A stretch of 64,000 nt of DNA from Papaver somniferum (Eukaryota > Streptophyta > Magnoliopsida > Ranunculales > Papaveraceae): positions 11,656,637-11,720,636 of the forward strand of contig NC_039358.1 in assembly GCF_003573695.1 (NCBI RefSeq), given 5' to 3'. A program made the position numbers and the translations under genes. Below are positions 10,215 to 19,768 of this stretch, in pieces; position 1 is the first letter of the stretch, and every line of letters begins with the position of its first letter. The notes beneath the pieces were generated by a model. It searched no databases. It was not told the DNA's origin and saw nothing but the letters and a program-made list of their open reading frames with translations.

Positions 10215-10909
10215 TTATTTGCTAGTCCCGAGCAAATCAAAACTACAAAATAAAATCCTAACTCACTGTCGCAGGCATCGTCGATTGCATTTAGCGTATG
10301 CAATAAGCCTTTAAACCCCTAGGTGGCCCTAGTGGCCGAGTTAGAGTTTCGGGTGGGTTTACCAGAGGTGTACCCACAAAACCTTTATACTCCAGACCCT
10401 AACCATTTACGCAGAACCTTGGAAGGCACTAAAGAACCTCCTTGGTTGGCATACTTATTGACTACAAGAGGAAGTACCCTGATGCGAAATTCCAATTGTT
10501 GTACACGAGTTTGCACTCAAGCATACTAAAATTCATATAAAGTGACAGAGCTCTACTCAGATAGTTTCACTATGGACATCATATTCGGAGTCAAACTAAT
10601 CACATGGATAGATTAAGAGATGGATATAGAAAAACATAGATGGTTTTGATGTTAACTAGGTGAACGGTGTTTCTCATATCTGTCTGAAGGCCACTGCCAA
10701 AATAAACTTATCCTAAATGACTGAGATAGTCTGACTAGTATCAACTCACCGGCATATACAAGGGAACCAGTGGTCAATAACCCTAACTCTAGGTCAACAC
10801 AACTGGCATATACAAGGGTGCCAGTGGTCTACTTTATTGAATCTTATTCCGTTTTGGTCTAATGGTCTGGTCTCAATACTTTTTTTTTTCACAATTTTTT
10901 TCTTTTCAT

Positions 10910-10967
<58 letters not shown>

Positions 10968-11954
10968 NNNNNNNNNNNNNNNNNNNNNNNNNNNNNNNNN
11001 NNNNNNNNNNNNNNNNNNNNNNNNNNNNNNNNNNNNNNNNNNNNNNNNNNNNNNNNNNNNNNNNNNNNNNNNNNNNNNNNNNNNNNNNNNNNNNNNNNNN
11101 NNNNNNNNNNNNNNNNNNNNNNNNNNNNNNNNNNNNNNNNNNNNNNNNNNNNNNNNNNNNNNNNNNNNNNNNNNNNNNNNNNNNNNNNNNNNNNNNNNNN
11201 NNNNNNNNNNNNNNNNNNNNNNNNNNNNNNNNNNNTTTTGCATCTCAATCACTCTATCTCACCCTAGTAGTGGTAAAAACTTGAATTGTGAGTCCCACCT
11301 AATCACTTAGAGAAATATAGTTTAAAATGAAAAAAATAAAAACAGAAGTGAAAAGGACTCAACGAGATATGGTGAAACTATCATGTTATTTCTAACACCT
11401 GAGCTCCGTGCTTTTATGAATAGACTCTTTAGATGTTTCCATCTAATCAGATTGGTTCCTCAACTCCTACAACCAAAATGCTTCCATCCACTTAGATTGG
11501 TTAGTGCCGATCTTAGTAAGCATAAATTTCTAGGCTCTGGAGTTTATTTAATGCAACAAAAAAGATTCTCCCATACCCCCAAACATAAATCTAACATTGT
11601 CCTCAATGTTCAAAAGATAAAATTAAAAGCATGAACAAGGTGAAACCGTTACCATTTGAAGCAAAAGAGTTAAGGAAAGATGTTACCTGGTTGCATGAGC
11701 ATGATGCTAAGTTTAAAGTCTTCAGCCGGAAATAAGTACCACAAAATGGCTAGTTACCTTTCAAATCATATATCAATAGTCGAAACAACTGCGGGCCAAC
11801 AAAACCAAATAAAACTGCCACTAATAGGAGACAAATGCTCAAAATAAGAAGAATGAGCAGATGGAGCACAACCTGATCTAAAGTTTCTCGCAAGACAACT
11901 GGATTTATCTGAGGGGCCCACTTGGGCTTCATATGAGTGTCTCGGCAAACAGAT
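10215..11954 (-). other. Conserved 3' non-coding region with assembly gap
   Basis: Matches 62447-63545 of the related element in inverted orientation, including the repeated motif ATGGAAGCATC/ATGGAAACATC, CATATCTCGTTGA, and CTTGTATATGCCAG twice. The N run (10968-11235) follows a poly-T tract. In the relative, the same place is only some 40 bp of A-rich sequence, so the true gap may be short. The end of the C-terminal ORF lies at 11750-11950 (GPQLFRLLIYD preceded by a Leu/Ile-rich hydrophobic stretch). Confidence 0.7.
10968..11235. other. Assembly gap (268 N)
   Basis: A run of N flanked on the left by a 50-base poly-T tract. Reading frames through it are meaningless. Confidence 1.
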
Positions 11955-12518
11955 TCATCCGAAAAACGGGTCTCTAAAATATGGATTTTTCTTGGACGGT
12001 ATCAGGAGGATCGGGTTGTGGAGGCTGAATATACTCAGGGAATACCTCACTAGGCTTGAGTCCCAAGTTAGGGAATTCCAATGGTAATGCTTGATGATCA
12101 CTACCCCAAACTTAGAACTTTGGGTGTCTCTAGATAGACTAGTCATAATATTCCTAATTTCTAAACCATCAGGTTCCTGAAAAAGGTCAACTGCTTTCTT
12201 TAAGTTATAATCAGGTGGTTTATCCTCTATGGGAGACCCTAAAGTTTCCTTAATGTGTTGAAGCATGATCTCTCGAATGCTCTCCTGATCGGAAACTATA
12301 ATCACGGGAAAAATCTCAAGTGGGCCTAAAGATGCATAATTAGGATCCAACTTAGGAGACTCTTCTAAACAAGGAATTAAGGTAGATTCAGAAACTAGTA
12401 ATGGTTCGAACCTAGCTTTCCATTTATCAGTATCTAGCATAGGAATAGAATCCAACAGAGCATTTACTTGTTCAATGTTTCTATCATCGTCGAAATCCAT
12501 GCTAAAATGGGATAACAA
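11955..12518 (-). pseudogene. Fused pol-remnant / C-terminal ORF of the gypsy element
   Basis: The frame starts with an Athila-type segment following the protease (MDFDDDRNIEQVNALLDSIP). It then jumps to sequence matching the middle of the 534-residue ORF of the other element (VDLFQEPDGLEIRN.MTSL, then DTQSSKFG). It overlaps the end of the protease frame at 12464-12518, indicating a one-base frameshift. Downstream the homology to the relative is lost by frameshift and deletion until the GPQLFRLL end motif near 11770. Confidence 0.6.
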
Positions 12519-14884
12519 CTCTCTAATGGATTTTCCAATATGGTGTCTGGTAATGGCTCCTGAACTAAGGTTCTTATCATGTTCACCTCTTCAACGCATG
12601 TGTCATCTAACTTATTGACATTAAAAATATTCAGCTCAATAGTCATATTACCAAAAGATAGATTCATGATACCATTTCTACAGTTTATGATCGCATTAGA
12701 TGTAGCTAAAAATGGGCGACCTAAAATCACAGGTATCTGGTTCTCTGGGTCAGGGACAGATTGGGTATCTAGGACCACGAAATCCACAGGATAAATAAAC
12801 TTGTCTACCTCAATAAGAACATCCTCTATCACACCACGAGGAATTTTGACAGACCTATCAGCTAACTGGAGTGTTATCTTGGTAGGTTTTAGTTCACCAA
12901 GTCCTATCTTTAAGTACACATGGTATGGTAGTAAATTCACACTGGCTCCTAAGTCAAGTAAAGCTCTTTCTACCCGGTATTTTCCTATTGTGCAAGCAAT
13001 GGTAGGGGCACCTGGGTCTTTGTACTTAGGAGTTGTGGTGTTCTAAATGATCGAACCTACATGACTAGCTAAAAAGGCTTTTTTAGGGACACTAAGCTTT
13101 CGCTTTCGCGTACACATATCCTTGAGGAACTTGGCATAAGCCGGTAGTTGCCTAATTGCCTCTAGTAACGGAAGGTTTATGGTAACTTTCTTAAAAACCT
13201 CCATTATGTCTTTAAAGTTGGATTCACTCTTTGTTGGTGCTAGTAGCTGGGGAAATGGGGCTCTAGGCATAAAATAGGGCCTCTCAGGAACCGAATCGGC
13301 ATCATTAGAAACTTTATCAGTCTCCTCAGCTATGGATGGTCCTGAGGGGTGAACTGCAGTATGCTCACTATCGGGCACGGTTACCTTGTTGTCTATAACT
13401 CTACCACTTCTAAGGGTTTTGATTGCATTCACATGATCAGATGATCTTCCTCCTATCTCATGAACTCCTTCAGGATTAGGTTGTGTTTGATTAGGAAAAC
13501 TTCCATTATATCTCTCACTTAGAATTTTATCCATTTGGCCAACTTGAAGATCTAACTTAGCAATAACCTTGTTACTGTTTAGAAAATTCTGATTGGTTTC
13601 CTCTTGAAAACTAGCCTGGTTCTTTATTAACATTTGTTGGGTTTGTGCGAACATCTCCTGACTCTTTTGTAATATACTGAGAGATTCCTCTACGCTAGTT
13701 AGTCTATTCTCAGAAGGGTTCTGGATTTGGGCTTGACCTGAAGAGTTCTTATTATAACCAAAACCTGGGGGAAGTTGAGAGTTACTAGACTGATCTTGAC
13801 TCTGGCCCTTAGACCAAGAGAAATTAGGATGGTTTCTCCAACCAGGGTTGTAGGTTTCTGAGTACGGGTCAAACCTCTGACGGTTCTCGAATCTAGTGTT
13901 ATTATAAAGAGAATTGGCTTGCTCTTCATTATTCTGGTCTTCCCAAAAAGGCTCCCCTCTACCACTAGTGTGACCCAATTCCAAAGCTTCTAACCTCTTT
14001 GCTATAGAAGCAAATTTGGCATCAGACTCATAAGATCCTTCTATCCTATTAACATTTCCTTTATTTAGAAGAATTGTTTTCTGGGGCTCCCTACTATTTT
14101 CCCATTGCTGGGTTTTATCGGCGATTTCATTCAAAAAGTCCATCGTCGCATCAACAGTCTGGTTTTCAAACCCACTAGTGCATAAAGACTCAACCATGGT
14201 CGTTGTCGAATAATCTAAACCCTCATAAAGGATCTGAACTAACCTAACCTTTTCTAACCCATGATGAGGACACTGGGATACCAAATCATTGAACCTTTCC
14301 AAATACCTATACAAAGATTCCCCTTCTCGTTGTGAAAATGTACAGATTTGCGTCCTAATCGACGATGTTTTGTGCCTAGGGAAAAACTTTTTGTAAAAGG
14401 CAGATGTAAGTTGTTCATATGTTTCAATGGACTCGGAAGTCAAACTATATAGCCATGCTTTGGCTTTATCTTTCAGGGAGAATGGGAATAACCTAAGTTT
14501 CAAAGCATCATCATCTAAGCCTCTAATTCTTAGGGTACTAAAAATTTCTTCAAAATCCCTAATATGGAAATAGGGGTTTTCATTTTCCTTCCCTAAAAAG
14601 ATTGGGATCATCTGTAAAGTCCCAGGTTTTAATTCATAAGTTGCATCTGTGTCAGCTAACTTAATACACGATGGACGAGTAGTCCTAGTCGGATTCAACA
14701 GTGCTTTCAAAGTTGCCATTTCTGGCGCTATCGGAATATTAGGGATTCTTCCCTCAGTAAAATTCGTACGTTCAAAACCGGACCTTTCAAAAACAGGACT
14801 TTCTAAGTTAAGGTAATCGAGATTCTTAGAATTACTAGGTTCTTCCCTAATGAATCGACCTAAAGCGTCTCTTTTTCGTTCTGG
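12464..14884 (-). pseudogene. Gypsy gag-protease polyprotein (one internal amber codon)
   Basis: The likely start is MPERKRDALGRF at 14884; an in-frame ATG upstream at 14968 is less typical. The retrotransposon gag domain is clear: LRLFPFSLKDKAKAWLYSL, then FYKKFFPRHK, then YLERFNDLVSQCPHHGL. A Gln/Asn-rich and coiled-coil part follows (QKSQEMFAQTQQMLIKNQ). The frame stops at TAG 13043-13045, then continues unbroken into the retropepsin-like domain (ALLDLGASVNLLPY, then PVILGRPFLATSNAIINC). DLGAS at the active site is the Athila-type variant. A single CAG-to-TAG change would explain the break. No zinc knuckle is evident. Confidence 0.85.
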
Positions 14885-14968
14885 CATACACAAGAATATG
14901 GAAGCGAATTCTAAGCAATCACAAAGCAAGGCTGACTCAACCAAATCAAACCTATTGATTTCTAGCAA

Positions 14969-15924
14969 ACAAAAAGCATGATGGCTCCACTTAGATTGTT
15001 TCTAGACTAGCTCCTATCTCTCGAAGGGGAATTCGTTACTGTTTGAGAAAACCCCTCTGGATCAATCCAAGCTAATGTGAGATGAAACTGAGGAGAGGGA
15101 AGCTCAGTGGAGCTTTGATACCCAAGGCCTCACCGGCGTTACAAGGCGGCTTGTTTCAACTCCCAAAAGTCATCATGAACTTTGAAGTTGCTTAAACGGT
15201 GACCAATATCCTTCGAAATTTTTTCCTAACAAGCTCGATACCCTATAGGTCTCTTTCTAATCAGATTTCAAAGCTTGGGTTCGTGTTAGGTTTTGTTTTC
15301 CTAAAGCGGGCAAGAAGGGAATGGCGATGAAATCCGAACCCTTATCTTGTATGGCCAGGCCTTGCCCTAGTCTAGGAAAATAAATGTCCGTATTCAGGTC
15401 CTCAGCAGATATGCACCTTAAGGAATAAGGTAACTCGCTAACAGGGAATTCGCGAGTGTTCTAATTTTACCTCCCGTACCAGACGGGCGATGAACCGTTG
15501 CAGTCGACTCGGGCCACCGACTCCGATGTCGGTGTGCAAATCCGAGGGGCCGAGACGATATCGTAATCGTCGTCCTTCCCTGCAAACAGTTTAATATTTA
15601 AAGATACCCTTCCGTAGGGTATAAAAATAATGATAATGTCCAATGTCCAAAAAAAAGTCCAAAAGAAATGAAAAACAAAAAAGTACAAAATAATAAAGAA
15701 ACCCTAATAGAATTTCCAAAAATAAAAAGTAATAAAATCTAAAAAATAAAAAGAATACTAAAAAAAAACTTCTTCTTCACTCGTTTGGATTCTTCTTTCC
15801 TTTCCTTATAGCTCGCTCCAAATCTGAAAAGAATAAAAAAAAAATACCAAACCAGTAAAAAAGAACAAAAATAATAATAAAAAAAAACTAAAATAATCTA
15901 AAACCCTAAAAACAAGTCCGCGTC
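14969..15924 (-). other. Leader region of the gypsy element
   Basis: Untranslated sequence between PBS and gag. It contains the conserved stem-loop (15508-15546), a splice-donor-like GGGAGGTAAAAT just downstream of it, and A/T-rich tracts at 15640-15900. Confidence 0.6.
15508..15546 (-). ncRNA. Conserved leader stem-loop of the gypsy RNA
   Basis: Inner stem CACCGAC/GTCGGTG (15515-15521 with 15528-15534, loop of 6) and outer stem CTCGG/CCGAG (15508-15512 with 15542-15546). The related element has the same two-tier fold at 60710-60748 with one compensatory pair change (G-C for A-T) in the outer stem and one G-U in the inner stem. A role in packaging or dimerisation is inference. Confidence 0.6.
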
Positions 15925-15939
15925 TGCGGCGCCAAAAAT
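15925..15939 (-). other. Primer binding site
   Basis: Directly after the 5' LTR the minus strand reads ATTTTTGGCGCCGCAG. TGGCGCCG matches the 3' end of plant tRNA-Asp, the usual primer of Athila/Tat-type elements; the match beyond these 8 bases is poor. Confidence 0.6.
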
Positions 15940-17437
15940 TGATGTGTTTGTAGATTGTGATAAGTAAGATGTCGTTCTCTCGAACTTGCGAAGGATTTGA
16001 AAAGTAAATTAAGTTGTTTCAAAGATAATAAGAAAATACCAAGACTCGGGATTCCACCAATGACCAATTAAGAGATAAATTCTAATCAATATTCATGCAA
16101 TTCTTTCTTTTAAAGTGATCTTATATTTTGCCTCTAATAGATTTTTGAAGTAATAGTTGTAATCACCAAGCATGAAACATCAAAATTTTTAAAACCAAGC
16201 ATGCTCCATCAAAATAATTCACAACAACTCAATAAAAATCAATTATTCTTTTAAGTTCTATGCAAATAATCATATAAAATAATTGCAATAAATAAATAAA
16301 ATAGAATTATACCAATTTTCATGAAACAATGGCTTCCTCCGTTGCCTTGGCTAAGTGGTTTAGCTCCTCATATTAATCACTTGCTCTAGATTCATGATTA
16401 CAGCTCAAAAGTTGATTAAAAGATGAAGAAATACTAAAACAGAAAGTTTAAGACTAACAGAACGCGTCTAGAGAAAAACGATACTTTGCTGCTGCAGTAA
16501 ACAACGACACAAGCTGCTGCTGTTGACGCTGTTGTTTTAAGACCGCCGACAGATAGTTTACTGTTGAAGAACGACTGTCCTTGTTAGTCGTTCTTCGTGT
16601 TCTTGAAGCTTTTTAATGGCAGCAGCAGCAGCAGAACTGGTTCCTGTATGTTGCTCGTTTTTGATTCTCTGAGGCTCTAAACTTCTCCTAAGGGTTTCTA
16701 ACCTCTTCTATGACTTTTGGAAACCTATTTTATACACAAAAGGACCACCAAATCTTCACGAAATCTTTTGGTTTATCTCTTTTTTTCTTTGGCAGCAGGT
16801 CACGATAATTTCTTCCCAAGTCTTCTTACGCGGCTTCTGTGAGTTCCCAACTTATCCCAAACTCTTAGTTAGATATAGTATAATCTATATGAATGTATAT
16901 CTGCACTCTAGTCACGCTGGGACTCCAAATTCGACTCAAACAGGACCCAATATCCGTCTTCTTCCCTGTTTAGCTCTCTTCCCCTTTCACGGCTTATCCA
17001 GCCAATTCTGGCCCTTCAAATCACCTTTATCAGCCCTGTTATGAAGTAACAAGTCCATACCACCGAAAAACAGAGGTTGAATCTCCATAAAACTCGTCCA
17101 AAAATCGAGTTGAAAATCTGCCAGTGATAGCATTCATGAAACCAGTTTCCCGCCAAAATTCTGTTTTGGATTTGGGAAGGAAACTGACCTCCCCCTATCC
17201 AGTCTTGGTGTCCCTTTAGCACATGCCTATAAATGGGTTACCCCTTATCCAAAGCGAGAGTACGAATAGCAAATGTCCTCCCAGGTGCCTTTAACAACTT
17301 TTCGAGCCAATTTCGCCGCAGAAACTTATTTCTCCAAAAACACCTACAAAGAGATAAACTACGAAAAATAAGTACAATAACGGGTACTAACAATATGCAC
17401 AATAGAGATGAAAATAGACACATAAATGCGTCTATCA
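15940..17437 (-). repeat. 5' LTR of the gypsy element
   Basis: Begins (minus strand) TGATAGACGCATTTATG at 17437, flush with the 229-bp flank at 17438, and ends ...AACACATCA at 15940. It is the partner of 8692-10198. Confidence 0.9.
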
Positions 17438-17666
17438 GTTCACGAGCACATACGTTTTTGTATGCATACTGTGTATGTGTACCAAGGTGTCTTTAGCCGA
17501 ACATAAACTAACTAGTATGTGTACTGAGAACGCATACTAAAGTTTTGGATCTTCCCTAGTCTCGCCGGTACGTGTACTGAGTACGCATACTACAGCTCCA
17601 GACCCATCACAGTTACGCCGGTACGTGTACTAGGTACGCATACTGTCTTGTACCCAGAAGTCAGTA
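17438..17666. repeat. 229-bp direct repeat flanking the gypsy element, right copy
   Basis: Begins GTTCACGAGCACATACG immediately after the 5' LTR and ends AGAAGTCAGTA, exactly as the left copy at 8441-8669. It is followed by the unduplicated continuation of the copia LTR. Confidence 0.9.
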
Positions 17667-18356
17667 TTTCTATAAAACTCTCGATAATCGATTTGAAACA
17701 TCCTCAGAAGACGACCAGGTAATCTCACACATACCACTTGTTCCAAGTAATTATCAAATAATTACTTAATCAATATGAAACGTCCCAAGTTAACAATAGA
17801 TGATTGTCTCACACAGATCATATAAAATGTTCAAGGTTATTTTCACATGATTGAAATGAATCAATTCGAAACATTCATGAGTAATGATAGTATCACATAT
17901 CATTGTTCGGGGCTATTTTTAATTGATCATCTTGAACAATAAATTGTTCGAATGACACATAACTTAACTCATATTTCGAGGAATATATTTGGAATAAACA
18001 CAGCTCAAAAATTTCATTGTGTAATAATTTAAAGTCTACTTAGTCATACGACTTAATCTCATTTTAGTAGATAGAATAAATATATGTGCGTGAATAGATG
18101 GTTCAGTCTTTACATACCTTTTGTCGACAAAGTTCTCCATAGTTCTTCAGTTGATCTCCAATCTAAAATCTTCATTTGATCTTCCTCTTTAATTGGTGAA
18201 CGCGGTGAAGTCTGATGCTCAACTACACACTTCTATCATGAACCGAGACAAGACAACGTAGTAGACTAGAAACCAAGATATAGTTTTTATCAACTAAATT
18301 TGACAACAAGCTTGAGATAGAAACACTTGCGAGTTTCACCGAGCAATGCTCTAACA
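17438..18356 (-). mobile_element. Long copia-type LTR, 5' part
   Basis: The first part of the LTR that continues at 6562-8669. The minus strand starts TGTTAGAGCATTGCTCGG at 18356. No polypurine tract precedes it, so it could be a solo LTR or a 5' LTR. It includes the usual CTCAAGCTTGTTGTCAAATT and TTCATCATTT-like parts of this LTR family. Confidence 0.65.
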
Positions 18357-19768
18357 AATTTATCTAGATCAAAGGAAAGATTTTTCTTTAATCTTTGATC
18401 AAAAATGAAATTATAGGTATATGGTTAGAGGAAGGTAACGCTAGTCTTAACGATGGACTGTGGAGCAACTCTTAGGGATATAAAAGACATCACCTAGGAG
18501 AATCAAGTGCATATATTCTTGTGAGAATCAAGAGGCGTATGCGCACAACTGCAACAAAGTAGTTTGGAGTGTTTATTTTGTCTTAAATAAATTCCAGACC
18601 GAGGTCTTATATTAGGCTAGTATTTGTAGCGGCTTAATACTTTGCGTCTTCAAACTGGACATGGTCACAAGGTTTTACTGCTAGTTTGCAGATTTCCTCG
18701 TCAACAAAATTTCGGGTGTCTTTCTTTAATTTTATTTTTGTATTATTAATTGTATCTTTATAATTAAAAGTACAAGCAAATTGTAAGTTAATCAATCCTT
18801 GTGATTCAGGAATATAAGAGATTATCCAAAGATATTTTCCTATAGATTTAATCACTGAGTTAAAGTTTACTCAAGAAAATAACTAGTCTGTCGGTTAGGT
18901 GACAAAAAAGTTAGTGGTGTACTTGATAACCTCCATTCTTTCAAGCATACTTAGTGTCGCTAAACTTGTGTAATAGTAGTAACACTCAAACCAAGATTGG
19001 TATAAAAAACAACAAAGGTTTTTATTATACACTATATAAACGAAATGCTTGTACACAAGTTGGGGATAATTCCATTCAAGGTTGACCTAGATTGGTTGGT
19101 TACACGTCAGGTTGGATTCATAGTGTTATTCGTGGTACAGTGAGATCTAAATTAAAATATTAATCGGACGACAGTGAGCTTCAAGTCGATTTTGTTACTG
19201 AGTAGACCCAACTTGAGCATGTTACTCACATCCGAAGGGGTACCTCCATATATCGATTATCCTACCCTCTCTGGTTGGGTTTTTTGTTCTCTACGCATAC
19301 CAATAAATATAGTTCATGTACTCGCTACAGTTCTTAGGAAAATTCAATTGTCCATAGCTACCTGAATAATATTACTTCCAAGCGTGAACGGGTCGAATAA
19401 ATCTTATCATTATCATTCATACGTACCTTTTTAATAAATGAACTATCTTTTTTGGGAAACAAATCTAAAAGAAATAAAATTGTCGGGAAATATTATGATT
19501 GTCTTATCACGCCACCACAAAATGAGATATCATCACAATAATGCGATATCAAGAAGTATGTCATCCAACTTGTAGTATACATATCTATAAGTACCACGTG
19601 ATTTCAAACTAGCATGACACACCAAATACAATGAAACCCACAAAAATTAGAATCATAGTTAGCATTCTATACAAATACATAAAATTCTTCATAAAATGAG
19701 TTTTTCAGGAGACGAAAATATAAGTAATGATTCGTTAACTTTACCATGTTGCGCTATTGTGATTGTGA
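18357..19768. other. Spacer with a diverged plus-strand LTR-like stretch
   Basis: Between about 18440 and 18860 the sequence follows the order of the copia LTR family on plus (GAATCAAGAGGCGTATGCG, GCGGCTTAATAC, CTGGAC..GGTC..AGGTTTT, CGTCAACAAAATTTC, ATCAATCCTTGTGATTCAGG). The rest is unassigned. I looked for the kinase exons expected downstream of a malectin/LRR receptor kinase and saw none. Confidence 0.4.

Larger units (their letters stand above)
8692..17437 (-). mobile_element. Non-autonomous Ty3/gypsy (Athila-like) element, full length
   Basis: Minus-strand order: 5' LTR 15940-17437, PBS about 15925-15939, leader with RNA stem, gag-protease 12464-14884, a fused C-terminal ORF, 3' non-coding region with an assembly gap, polypurine tract, 3' LTR 8692-10198. 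Reverse transcriptase, RNase H and integrase are absent: the protease is followed directly by sequence related to the 534-residue ORF of the element at 59-64 kb. LTRs are 1507 and 1498 bp and closely similar. It could move only with enzymes supplied in trans. Confidence 0.8.

Noticed and set aside
9777..10314. Small open frames repeated at 9777-10314 and 17016-17496
   Set aside because: They lie in both LTRs of the gypsy element and are repeats, not genes.
10794..11310. Open frames across the poly-T tract and N run
   Set aside because: They consist of ambiguous bases and homopolymer and carry no information.
15481..15560. Possible tRNA or snRNA gene in the GC-rich leader
   Set aside because: The fold is a two-tier hairpin without cloverleaf or box elements, and it sits in the retroelement leader.
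18357..19768. Search for receptor kinase exons downstream of the malectin-like gene
   Set aside because: No glycine loop, catalytic loop or DFG-type motif was seen on the minus strand.
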